Origin: Candidatus Poribacteria bacterium
GTDB lineage: Bacteria > Poribacteria > WGA-4E > JAJRTO01
DNA: 34,069 nt
Reading direction: 5' to 3'
Assembly: GCA_024278235.1 (NCBI GenBank)
Contig: JAJRTO010000253.1
Coordinates: 1 to 34,069, forward strand
The notes under the pieces were generated by a model. It worked only from the letters and a program-made list of their open reading frames with translations. It had not been told where the DNA came from and did not search any database. Positions 19,673 to 28,066 of this stretch are shown in pieces. The translations under genes were made by a program, and so were the position numbers. Within the stretch, counting starts at the first letter, position 1. Every line of letters starts with the position of its first letter.

Positions 19673-21034
19673 TCACTTGTCTTCAATGATATTATATCTG
19701 CGAAGTTTACGATAAAGCGTCCGAACGGAGATCCCCAGCTCGGCAGCGGTAGCATCACGGCGTTTTTCATTGCGCTCAAAGACACGCTGAATATGGTATC
19801 GTTCAATTTCGGTCAATGTCCAGTTTTCAGAGTAATCAGCGGAAGTGTTCGGAAGATCGGTAGATACGAGGTGAAGATCTGTTGGCGAGATTTCATTCTT
19901 GGTGCATAGAAGAACGGCGCGCTCGATCACATTGCGTAGCTCGCGGACATTCCCGGGCCACTCGTAATTCTCCAGAATCTGGAGGGCATCATCCGTAAAA
20001 CCTCGAATCGTCTTACCCAGGCATCGCACGTTCTCCGCAAGAAAATGATGTACAAGCAGGACAATGTCTTCTTTTCTCTTCTGCAGTGGGGGCAAGTCAA
20101 TCGTCACGACATGTAATCGAAAAAACAGATCACTGCGAAATCGGCCTTCGTTGACCTCTGCTTGAAGATCCTTGTTTGTTGCCGCAATAACCCGTGCATT
20201 TGTGTAGCGTGTATGGTTGCTCCCTACGCGGCGGAATTCGCCCGATTCGAGCGTCCGGAGCAAACTAACCTGCATTGGGTGAGACATCTCAGAGAGTTCA
20301 TCCAGGAGTATCGTTCCCTGATCGGCAGCTTCAAAAATCCCCATTTTCGTTTGAGAAGCACCCGTGAAAGCATTTTTCTCGTGGCCAAAGAGTTCACTTG
20401 CAAGCAGCGATTCAGGAACCGCCGCACAGTTCAACGCAAGAAATAGTTCCGAACGACGGTTGCTCTGCTGATGGATAGTCCGAGCCACGAGTTCTTTACC
20501 TGTACCCGTTGCTCCCTGGATCAGTACAGTACTGTCAACGGTAGCGACTTGGTCAATGAGCTGACGGACCTGTTGCATCGCCGGGCTTTCCCCGAGGAGT
20601 TGCACCCAAGAGTCCTTTTTCTTAAGAGCTACTCGGAGATGAGCATTTTGCCGTTGAAGACGAGCTTTCTCCAGAGCTTTTGCCACCACTAAACACAGTT
20701 TCGTCGTATCGGGAGGCTTGGTTAAGTAATCATAGGCCCCTAATCTCATCGCCTCGACAGCATTCTCAATGGTGCCGTAACCTGTCAAGATGATCACTTC
20801 TGTATCGACCTCTGTTCTCTGTATCTCGCGCAGCAATGCAATGCCATCAATTCCGGGCATCCTGACATCCACCAGCGCTAAAGCATAGTTCTTCTCCTGT
20901 AGCATCACGAGGGCTGTTGCGGCATCGGCTGCAGTCTCTGTCTGGTATCCCTGACGTCGCAGCAATGTTTGCAGATAATCCCGTACAGCCGCGTCGTCAT
21001 CCACTACCAGTATGTATGTCGTCGACAGATCCAT
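19673..21034 (-). CDS. NtrC-family sigma-54-dependent response regulator (NAFTGA variant)
   Basis: The protein is 453 aa with three domains. The receiver (about 7-125) has D12-D14 and phospho-acceptor D56 (V-D-V-R-M-P-G). The AAA+ domain (about 145-375) has Walker A G-A-T-G-T-G-K-E and Walker B G-T-I-L-L-D-E. The Fis-type helix-turn-helix lies near 425-450. Proteins of this class activate sigma-54 promoters after phosphorylation. The sigma-54-contacting loop reads N-A-F-T-G-A from N221 instead of the near-invariant G-A-F-T-G-A, which is unusual. No strong ribosome site precedes the ATG at 21034. No kinase is adjacent, so its partner is probably encoded elsewhere. It is divergent from the UroD-family gene and shares a 247-bp intergenic region with it, which makes that gene a candidate target. 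Confidence 0.93.
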   Translation of the reverse strand: MDLSTTYILVVDDDAAVRDYLQTLLRRQGYQTETAADAATALVMLQEKNYALALVDVRMPGIDGIALLREIQRTEVDTEVIILTGYGTIENAVEAMRLGAYDYLTKPPDTTKLCLVVAKALEKARLQRQNAHLRVALKKKDSWVQLLGESPAMQQVRQLIDQVATVDSTVLIQGATGTGKELVARTIHQQSNRRSELFLALNCAAVPESLLASELFGHEKNAFTGASQTKMGIFEAADQGTILLDELSEMSHPMQVSLLRTLESGEFRRVGSNHTRYTNARVIAATNKDLQAEVNEGRFRSDLFFRLHVVTIDLPPLQKRKEDIVLLVHHFLAENVRCLGKTIRGFTDDALQILENYEWPGNVRELRNVIERAVLLCTKNEISPTDLHLVSTDLPNTSADYSENWTLTEIERYHIQRVFERNEKRRDATAAELGISVRTLYRKLRRYNIIEDK

Positions 21035-21281
21035 ATAGAATAAGGCCCGGATGACCTCCAGATTTATCTGAAATCAATGGTTCACTAACCATACAGTAAT
21101 TTTCTGGCCAAAGCTGTTCAATTCTATCAAGTTTTGATCCGCAAGTCAAGAATGTTTCCCCTTCCCGGTGCTGTTTTCTTTCTCTTCCCCCTCCCAAAGA
21201 ATATAGGGTATAATGTAGTTGACAGTTTCATCTTCAAAAAACATCCATCGTGTACGGATTTACTCCGGTCAGGAGAACCCA
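21035..21281. other. Divergent intergenic region
   Basis: This 247-bp space lies between divergent genes. A perfect TATAAT at 21209-21214 points toward the plus-strand UroD-family gene, without a good -35 partner. It argues for the downstream ATG at 21282, because an ATG at 21219 would sit at or before the transcription start. No sigma-54 promoter with the GG/GC spacing was recognised. Confidence 0.4.
21209..21214 (+). promoter_or_regulatory. -10 box candidate for the UroD-family gene
   Basis: TATAAT lies 68 bp before the preferred ATG at 21282. The 16-18 bp upstream are pyrimidine-rich, with no recognisable TTGACA, so an activator-dependent promoter is possible. Confidence 0.35.
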
Positions 21282-22400
21282 ATGGAATTGCTATCCAGCC
21301 GTGAACGATTGCTGCGCGTCTTCCGCCGGGAACCTACGGATCGCATGCCCGTGCGTATTTGGGGAATTGACCCGATGTTCCCATCCAGCCAAACAAGTTG
21401 GCAACCACTTTACGAGATGGCCGAGGAATATAGCCTGGATGTTATCAGGAATTGGCATCCGACCGCGGAAGAACAAGATCCGCCACTGGTGAAATATCAT
21501 ACGGAGCGGATCGAGTCGGACAAACCGGATATGTGGCTGAGTCGAACGGTTATGGAAACGCCGGCAGGCGAGTTGATACAAACCTATTATTCGCCGAAAA
21601 GTGGGCATCCCGGGAGAGTCAGGAAATACTATATCGAAACGGTCGAAGATGCAAAGAAATGGCTCTCTATCCCCGTCGCTCAACCCGGTGTGCGAACAGA
21701 TTCTTACTTTGAGCTACTGCGGAAGACAGGGGATAGCGCGATCCTGATGGTAGGGATAGGTGAGGCAATGTACACAGTTCAGGCGTTGATGGGTTCCGAG
21801 ACCTTTGGTTTCTGGCTCATGGAGGAGCGTGAACTACTGCGCGAGTTGATCGATCAGGCCTACCAGCGAATTGCCAACTTGACCAAGCATTACCTTGCTC
21901 AAGATGTGGGGGATTGTTACGGATGGGTGGGGCCGGAACTTTGTATTCCACCTCTCTCTTCTCCACGCGATTTTCGCGAATTCGTGTTTGACTACGACAA
22001 ACGGATCATCGATCTGATACATGACGCTGGAAAACTGGTCTGGATACACTGTCACGGTGATATGGGGCCGGTACTGGAAGATTTCGTGGAGATGGGGGTT
22101 GATTGTCTCAATCCGATTGAACCTCCTCCTGTTGGTAGCCTGACGTTGGCTGAAGCCAAAGAACAGATCGCCGGGCGCATGAGCCTGGATGGTGGCGTTC
22201 AGGATGGGGATTTCTATACGTTAGAACCGGACGAAATGGTACGTGTCGTCGAAGAGACCGTGGAGATGGGAAAACCAGGCGGCTGTTTTATCCTTTGTCC
22301 CACCTCCAGTCCAGGTACGGTTCCTGTTCTGAGTGATAAGGCCGTTGCGAACTACCGCGCCTTTGTGGAAACCGGGATGCGACTAGCGAACTATGACTGA
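21282..22400 (+). CDS. Uroporphyrinogen decarboxylase (URO-D)-family protein, MtaA/CmuA-like
   Basis: The ATG at 21282 is preferred because AGGAGA lies 6 nt upstream and a -10 box lies just before; a longer frame reaches 21219. The protein is 372 aa and reads as a single TIM barrel of the URO-D superfamily. It resembles the cobalamin/corrinoid methyltransferase branch more than the haem enzyme. Candidate metal ligands are H256 and H258 in W-I-H-C-H-G-D and C335/C339 in G-G-C-F-I-L-C-P. Where family members have H-x-C, this one has H-x-H. Neither a corrinoid protein nor a methyltransferase partner is adjacent, so the substrate is unknown. The following gene starts 16 bp downstream, and the two are probably cotranscribed. 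Confidence 0.85.
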   Translation: MELLSSRERLLRVFRREPTDRMPVRIWGIDPMFPSSQTSWQPLYEMAEEYSLDVIRNWHPTAEEQDPPLVKYHTERIESDKPDMWLSRTVMETPAGELIQTYYSPKSGHPGRVRKYYIETVEDAKKWLSIPVAQPGVRTDSYFELLRKTGDSAILMVGIGEAMYTVQALMGSETFGFWLMEERELLRELIDQAYQRIANLTKHYLAQDVGDCYGWVGPELCIPPLSSPRDFREFVFDYDKRIIDLIHDAGKLVWIHCHGDMGPVLEDFVEMGVDCLNPIEPPPVGSLTLAEAKEQIAGRMSLDGGVQDGDFYTLEPDEMVRVVEETVEMGKPGGCFILCPTSSPGTVPVLSDKAVANYRAFVETGMRLANYD

Positions 22401-22416
22401 CCCCTTCGGAGATTGC

Positions 22417-23952
22417 ATGACACAGAAATCGCCCCATGAGAGAGATGGGCATGCTCTATCGCCGAAATGCCCACAAGTCTTCCTGATCCTTGTTTTTGCG
22501 ATTTTGATCTTGACCGTTCCGATCTTTCAATTGGTCAGTGAGCTTGTGACCGACAAACCGCTTCAGGAATTCGATCTTTTCAAGCGTACACCAACGATTG
22601 AAAACCTGCGTGGCTATGAAGATAAACTCGCCGAGCAATCCATCATCTCACGGCAAGTCCGAACTGAATATCAACTGTGGCTGACCCGTCTGTTGAATCG
22701 CGGAAATGAAAAGGTTGTGATCGGCAGGGAGGGCTGGCTCTTCTACCGTCCAGGCATCGATTACGCGACGGCTCCCGCACGTTCCTATTTGACAGGCGAC
22801 ATCGAACGCGCCATTATGTCATTCCATGCAAATCTGCAAGCCCAGGGAGTCGATCTGATCCTGCTGCCAACGCCTGGAAAGGCTACGATCTATCCGGAAT
22901 ATCTTTCAACGCGGTACGATCCCAAATGGGGGCCAGCGATCAATCGATCTACTGAGGAGTTCTTCACGATTCTGAGAGATGCCGGCGTGCAGGTGTTGGA
23001 TCCCACAAAGCTGTTATGGAATGAAAAGTCGAAAACCGATGAACTGCTATACATCCCACAGGAAACTCACTGGACACCCTATGGGATGAAACGAGTCGCT
23101 CAAGCAGTGGGGCGGGAGATCCAAGCAGGCGGATGGATAGACAACGTGCCGAAACAATCCTATCGCACGGAGTCCATGACAGTCGGGCGTTATGGGGACA
23201 TCTATGATATGCTCCAATTGCCGGACAGAGAGAACCAAAGATTCGCACCACTTCAGTTCCAGATCGAACGTGTTCTGGAGCCTCGTACCGGAGAACCCAT
23301 TGCACCGGATACAGATTCACCTGTTATCCTACTCGGCGACAGCTTCACGAATATCTTTTCACAGGAAGAGATGGGTTGGGGTGACCATGCGGGGTTTTCT
23401 GAGCATCTGTCCCTGGAGTTGGGGATACCACTCGACGTGATCGCGATCAATGGTGGCGGAACCACCAAGTGCCGAGAGACGCTTGCGCGTCGAGCAAATG
23501 CTCTCGCTGGCAAGAAACTGGTCATCTGGCAGTTTGCCCAACGCGACTTGACCTCCTCCGATAGCGAATGGAAGGTCGTTGAGATGCCAACGTCACAAAC
23601 ACCCGTTACCCAAGAAACGGGAAAACTAACGGTGATCGGTGAGGTGCTCCTCGCATCTCTGGTACCGGAGCCGCTCCAGGTTCCATACACGGAATGTCTG
23701 ACCTATGTCAAATATCGAGTTGTCTCCGTGGAGAGTGGGACCTATGAGCCACAGGAGCTTCTGGCCGTGTTCTGGGGTATGCAAGACTCGCAGTTGATGC
23801 CTGCGGCGCGCTTTCAAACAGGGCAGATCCACCGTTTGATCATGGAAGCGTTGGATGTTCATCCTGAGCTTGATCACGTCATGCGTGCCGATGATACGGA
23901 CGATTATGAACTGATACCTTTTTGGGTGCTGGAATGGGGCGCGGCCAAATAA
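22417..23952 (+). CDS. Membrane-anchored SGNH (AlgX/AlgJ-like) hydrolase/acetyltransferase
   Basis: The ATG at 22417 has GGAGA close upstream; an earlier in-frame ATG at 22393 overlaps the previous gene and lacks a ribosome site. The protein is 511 aa. A hydrophobic segment near residues 20-45 acts as signal anchor, placing the rest outside the cytoplasmic membrane. AlgX/AlgJ-like features follow: an E-G-W-L-F-Y segment, a G-D-S-F nucleophile block with S309, and an E-T-H-W-T-P-Y-G block with H218. E216 replaces the usual Asp of the DxHW pair. Family members transfer or remove O-acetyl groups on exopolysaccharides. No MBOAT acetyl donor or polysaccharide gene is nearby, so the substrate is unknown. 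Cotranscription with the URO-D-family gene is likely from the 16-bp gap. Confidence 0.8.
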   Translation: MTQKSPHERDGHALSPKCPQVFLILVFAILILTVPIFQLVSELVTDKPLQEFDLFKRTPTIENLRGYEDKLAEQSIISRQVRTEYQLWLTRLLNRGNEKVVIGREGWLFYRPGIDYATAPARSYLTGDIERAIMSFHANLQAQGVDLILLPTPGKATIYPEYLSTRYDPKWGPAINRSTEEFFTILRDAGVQVLDPTKLLWNEKSKTDELLYIPQETHWTPYGMKRVAQAVGREIQAGGWIDNVPKQSYRTESMTVGRYGDIYDMLQLPDRENQRFAPLQFQIERVLEPRTGEPIAPDTDSPVILLGDSFTNIFSQEEMGWGDHAGFSEHLSLELGIPLDVIAINGGGTTKCRETLARRANALAGKKLVIWQFAQRDLTSSDSEWKVVEMPTSQTPVTQETGKLTVIGEVLLASLVPEPLQVPYTECLTYVKYRVVSVESGTYEPQELLAVFWGMQDSQLMPAARFQTGQIHRLIMEALDVHPELDHVMRADDTDDYELIPFWVLEWGAAK

Positions 23953-23981
23953 TTGAGCGCGGAATCTCCCCGGTTTCCAGC

Positions 23982-24010
23982 TTGACTTTCCCCAGGTGAT
24001 ATGATACATT
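23982..24010 (+). promoter_or_regulatory. Sigma-70-type promoter for the crystallin-fold gene
   Basis: TTGACT at 23982-23987 and TACATT at 24005-24010 are separated by 17 bp, giving a start near 24017, about 30 nt before the ATG at 24047. It indicates that the gene is transcribed separately from the SGNH gene just upstream. Confidence 0.55.
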
Positions 24011-24046
24011 TGTTCCGACGAGGCTTCCAGGAAGGGAGAAGAAAGC

Positions 24047-25423
24047 ATGCCAATCGCAGCACCACGCCTCATTGTCGAGATTTATCAACATCTGTTTTAC
24101 CGGGGCAGACGGGCTATCGTAATTGATCCGATACGTTTCACCGGTGAAATTGGGATGCAGGATAACATCTCCTCCATGCGGATTTTCAAAGGGCCGGGAT
24201 TTAATGCAAGCCCTAACTACAAGGCCATTTTCCATGAGCACGCGAACTTCCAGGGACGTAAACTCATCCTTGGACCGGGCTTCTATCCCAATATCCACGA
24301 TGTCGTCCATGACTTTGCCGATCGCATTTCCTCCATCAGTTTTGGTGATCCACTGGTCACGACCGGCCCTGAGTGGGGGAGTATACCGGTCATTGTGGAA
24401 GTCTATGAGCACGCCGATTTCAAAGGACGCAAGTCAGTCATTATGCGGGATATTCCACACACGGCCCAAATTGGTCTGCATGACCGAATCTCCTCGGTAC
24501 GCATTTTGAAAGGGCCAAACTTCCCACCCACTGGCTGCAAGGTTCAGTTCTACGAGCATATCAACTTTGAAGGTGCGATACTCCCGATTGAGATCACGCC
24601 GGCAGATGTACGAAAAGAAATCCCGAATCTGCATGTGTTACCCCAGAGTTTCGGGGATCTCATTTCTTCGGTTAAGATCGAGGGATGGTCATCCTCCGGA
24701 GAGTTCATCGACGTAGAATTTCAGGAAGAGTTTATCGGGACGCAATTGGATCCACAATGGGAATGGGACGATCCTCACGGGGGAGGTTCCTGGTCCCAAC
24801 AGCAAGGCTATCTGGTGATGAACGTTCAATCCGGTCAGGATCTGTGGATCGGATCCAACTTCGATGCACCGCGCATCTTGCGACCTGTCTCAGGGAACTT
24901 TGCTATTGAGACTCGCATTCCCGTGACACCCCAGTTAAAGGAACATGGCGGATTGATTGTTTGGAAAAACAATCGTCGACTTATCAGGCTTGAAAAGACG
25001 TCCGGCCCTCATGGTTTCCGAGGGGATGTCCGTTTCGAGAGGCATATCGGTTCCGCACAAAACGTGATGGTCGGCAGAAGCTCCGGCCTACGGCAAGTCC
25101 GTGAGCTTTATCTCCGTCTGGAGCGCAAGAACCACGTGTTCAGTGGATACGCGAGTGGGGACGGCACAAACTGGATAAGCGTTGGCCATACCAATCTTGG
25201 TATGGCGGATCCTGTCATGGTAGGTCTCCATGCCCTCTGTCCGGGCAATATCCCACCAACACTGACCCGTTTCGATTACTTTCGCCTGATGCGAAGTACC
25301 AAAGAGTCACATCGCTACATGACGGCAGAGCAAAGACAGCAGCAGTACCGAACTCCTCTTCTGCGTCCTGGGGAAGTATCGCGGTCTGAGCGGATGCGGA
25401 TTCTCAGACAGGTGATTCGTTAG
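24047..25423 (+). CDS. Beta/gamma-crystallin-fold protein fused to a concanavalin-like domain
   Basis: The protein is 458 aa with no signal peptide, and GGGAG lies 8 nt before the ATG. Residues 1-212 hold four Greek-key motifs. Each ends in a D-x-x-S-S signature (D39, D92, D146, D204), the pattern of calcium-binding microbial beta/gamma-crystallins. F/Y-E-H-x-x-F-x-G-R repeats mark the strand starts. Residues about 220-405 resemble a DUF1349/laminin-G-like jelly roll, with an F-x-E-x-F opening, W-W-like strands and a closing F-D-Y-F-R-L. The last 50 residues are basic and polar. Calcium binding is expected from the motif. The function is unknown; carbohydrate binding or stress protection are guesses. 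It has its own promoter and is followed by a strong hairpin. Confidence 0.82.
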   Translation: MPIAAPRLIVEIYQHLFYRGRRAIVIDPIRFTGEIGMQDNISSMRIFKGPGFNASPNYKAIFHEHANFQGRKLILGPGFYPNIHDVVHDFADRISSISFGDPLVTTGPEWGSIPVIVEVYEHADFKGRKSVIMRDIPHTAQIGLHDRISSVRILKGPNFPPTGCKVQFYEHINFEGAILPIEITPADVRKEIPNLHVLPQSFGDLISSVKIEGWSSSGEFIDVEFQEEFIGTQLDPQWEWDDPHGGGSWSQQQGYLVMNVQSGQDLWIGSNFDAPRILRPVSGNFAIETRIPVTPQLKEHGGLIVWKNNRRLIRLEKTSGPHGFRGDVRFERHIGSAQNVMVGRSSGLRQVRELYLRLERKNHVFSGYASGDGTNWISVGHTNLGMADPVMVGLHALCPGNIPPTLTRFDYFRLMRSTKESHRYMTAEQRQQQYRTPLLRPGEVSRSERMRILRQVIR

Positions 25424-25653
25424 TGCCATGCAGAATTTGCGCAGGTGCGCAAATTCCGCACGGTTGGACTGTTGTCCGTTAGCATGCTGCAAACCACGGG
25501 TATCGTATGTGTGCACAAGCACAATGGGCGTGATGCTTGAAATGCGGAGGGTGCCACATTTAATCACTCAACCTTGGCATGCTCTTTGCTTATTCAGGTG
25601 ATGGACTCGTCAAGAGCCCTTTGCCTGGATGACGCGATTGGAGGACCAGGCAT
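25424..25653. other. Intergenic region before the kinase operon
   Basis: About 230 bp contain the hairpin at 25433-25456 and otherwise no supported gene. A weak TTGAAA at 25537 has no acceptable -10 partner, so the promoter of the kinase operon was not located. Confidence 0.35.
25433..25456. terminator. Perfect 10-bp inverted repeat, terminator or operator
   Basis: GAATTTGCGC and GCGCAAATTC flank a 4-nt loop, starting 10 bp after the stop of the crystallin-fold gene. The stem is stable and placed as a terminator would be, but no T-run follows. A protein-binding operator for the downstream kinase operon is the alternative. Confidence 0.5.
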
Positions 25654-28050
25654 TTGTCATGCTTTGGTTCCTCTATCGCCTGTCTTCTCAAACTCATGTC
25701 ACTTCCTCTAATCACAATCTTCCTTGTTTTTCTCGCTTCTGTCAATCTCGTTGCTGCCGCGATGAGCTTGAGTGTGACAGATGGTTACACGGCGAGCACC
25801 ATCTACTTTTATCTGGTTGGCATCCTCACATGGGTCGCGGCTTCGCGCGCCTGGATCCGCCGACCACATCCCTTGAATATTCGACTCTCTTATTTGATGA
25901 GCCTCGGCCTGATGAATGTTTGTTCCGTGGGAGCTGTTTATCAACTCGGCGAAGGAGGATGGGCGAGCCATCTGGTCCCGATAACACAGTTTCTCACGTC
26001 AGCGTTCCTGCCGGCGATTTTCCTTCACTGCTTTCTGATTGTACCTGCGCCTATTCCTCATGTTTCTCCTCGTGTCCGCCAGATCATCTACTTACCAGCG
26101 TTCTTCTTCTGTTTCGCTTGGCTCATCCGCTACTACCAGGGCATCGAATATCAGCGAAGTTTCTTCCTCATATCGATTCGCCCATTCAGAGAACCATCGC
26201 TGATCTATTTTACGATCTACATGTTTGCGGTCCTGGGATGCCTGATTTATAACCGTATCAAAGCTCCTACTCGTGCTCAACAGCGACAATCAAAATGGCT
26301 CCTCATCGGTATCACAACGGGTCTTCTTCCCGTCTCCTATCTCGTTTCTGTTCCTGAGATTCTTGGGTTCGACCCACCTCTTGGCGAATATCCTGCCTAT
26401 ACGTTGATCTTGATCCTTATCTTCTATATCGTGGCCATCATCCGTCATCGACTGATGGATATTGAGCTGATGCTCAACAAGAGTGCCGTGTATGCCATTG
26501 TGAGCAGTCTGGCAATCGGAACATATCTCTTGGGAATTCAGATCTTTAACCGCATATTCCCTTCTCTCGTTGGCCCTTCCGATATGGTGTTTGACATGCT
26601 TTCCGTGCTGATGGTTGCCGTGCTGTTTGCACCTGTCAAAGGGCGCGTCCAGAACTGGATTGATAGGGCATTCTATCGAGAGCAATACAATTACCGGCAG
26701 ACCTTACTCCGCCTCAGCCGTACCCTGAGTTTTATCCTGTCGTTACAGGAGCTGGCTGATACGATCCTGACAGAGGTCTCTGAAGCGATGCATATTCGGA
26801 ACGCCGTACTCTATATACGAGAAGATGACCAATTCAATGTGCAGGCAACTCAAGGTTGTTCTCCCCAACAGGCGGAGGTCTCATCCCAGGATCCCTGGTT
26901 TCGATACTTGCAGGACGTGCAGATGCCACTTCGCACCCGTGCACTGCCCGGATCTGAGGTCTCAACAGCGATGACCCGGTTGCAACAACAGATAAATCCC
27001 GAGGTTTGGGTGCCCTTTCTCTTGCAAGACCAACTGATCGCCGTGCTCATACTTGGGGAGAAACTGTCTGAGGAACCCTATACACATGAGGATCTCTCAC
27101 TGTTAGGAACACTGATGCACCAGGGAGCCGTGGCGATCCAGAACGCGCTTCTCTACGAACAACTGCGCATACGTACCGAGGCTCTTGAAACAGCCCGTAT
27201 GCAACTGATGCAGACCTATGTCGATACCTATGGTGGTACACCTCCCGAGTCCCATCGGGATGACGTGGTTGCCGATTTTCAGAATATCGCTATGGCCCTC
27301 AAACAGAGCTATGAACGATTGAAGGAACTGGATGAACTGAAGACTCAATTTGTCTCCAACGTGTCCCATGAGCTGGGCACACCTCTGACTCATATCAAAG
27401 GATTCGTAGACAATCTCCTCCAGGGCATCGGTGGCCCGCTCACCGACAAGCAAAAGCGTTACCTCAGTCGTATTGTTGATAACTGTGATCGGCTGATCCG
27501 CCTGATCAACGACCTGCTGGATCTCTCACGTATCGAATCCGGGAACATCGGACTTTATCCGACGCAGGTGAGATTGATCCCGCTGATTGAGGATGTGGTG
27601 CAGAACATGCAAGATATCGCTCAGACACAGCAGATTCAACTTGCCTCCCATCATGCGCATAAGGGCTTGACGATCTGGGCCGATCCGGATAAACTGAAAC
27701 AGATCCTCGTCAATCTTTTGGACAATGCCCTGAAGTTCACAGACCCGGGAGGGAGGGTGACTCTCATTACCGAGCAGATCAACTCCCAGATGATTGCGAT
27801 TCACGTCGAGGACACGGGTATCGGAATATCAGGGGAGGAATTAGACAGGATCTTCGAACGCTTTCATCAGACGCAGGGCACCAAAGACCGAGGAATCCAT
27901 GGTACCGGGCTCGGACTATCTATTGCCAAGTCACTTGTTGAGTTACACGATGGTGAAATGAAGGTGGAGAGTACAGTTGGCAAGGGAAGCCGGTTCAGCA
28001 TCGTATTGCCGAGACAACCACAGAAGCGCGCCGTGATCGACAGCCCTTGA
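25654..28050 (+). CDS. Multi-pass membrane sensor histidine kinase with GAF domain
   Basis: This 798-aa frame starts with TTG at 25654, with GGAGG 9 nt upstream; an ATG at 25696 is an alternative without a ribosome site. About eight hydrophobic segments occupy residues 15-340. A GAF-like domain follows at about 360-515, then a short coiled coil. The HisKA helix has H572 in S-H-E-L-G-T-P-L, where the usual Arg after S-H-E-L is Gly. The HATPase domain shows N-L-L-D-N-A-L-K-F, D-T-G-I-G-I, F-E-R-F and G-T-G-L-G-L. It should autophosphorylate and pass phosphate to the regulator whose ATG lies 16 bp downstream. The signal is unknown; Na/Pi transporter and PhoU-like genes in the same run suggest a link to phosphate. 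Confidence 0.92.
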   Translation: MSCFGSSIACLLKLMSLPLITIFLVFLASVNLVAAAMSLSVTDGYTASTIYFYLVGILTWVAASRAWIRRPHPLNIRLSYLMSLGLMNVCSVGAVYQLGEGGWASHLVPITQFLTSAFLPAIFLHCFLIVPAPIPHVSPRVRQIIYLPAFFFCFAWLIRYYQGIEYQRSFFLISIRPFREPSLIYFTIYMFAVLGCLIYNRIKAPTRAQQRQSKWLLIGITTGLLPVSYLVSVPEILGFDPPLGEYPAYTLILILIFYIVAIIRHRLMDIELMLNKSAVYAIVSSLAIGTYLLGIQIFNRIFPSLVGPSDMVFDMLSVLMVAVLFAPVKGRVQNWIDRAFYREQYNYRQTLLRLSRTLSFILSLQELADTILTEVSEAMHIRNAVLYIREDDQFNVQATQGCSPQQAEVSSQDPWFRYLQDVQMPLRTRALPGSEVSTAMTRLQQQINPEVWVPFLLQDQLIAVLILGEKLSEEPYTHEDLSLLGTLMHQGAVAIQNALLYEQLRIRTEALETARMQLMQTYVDTYGGTPPESHRDDVVADFQNIAMALKQSYERLKELDELKTQFVSNVSHELGTPLTHIKGFVDNLLQGIGGPLTDKQKRYLSRIVDNCDRLIRLINDLLDLSRIESGNIGLYPTQVRLIPLIEDVVQNMQDIAQTQQIQLASHHAHKGLTIWADPDKLKQILVNLLDNALKFTDPGGRVTLITEQINSQMIAIHVEDTGIGISGEELDRIFERFHQTQGTKDRGIHGTGLGLSIAKSLVELHDGEMKVESTVGKGSRFSIVLPRQPQKRAVIDSP

Positions 28051-28066
28051 TCGTTTGGAGGATTCA

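Noticed and set aside
25629-26252. 207-codon plus-strand frame at the start of the kinase gene
   Set aside because: Out of frame with the kinase; Cys/Ser/His-rich translation without family features, whereas the kinase frame encodes clear membrane segments.
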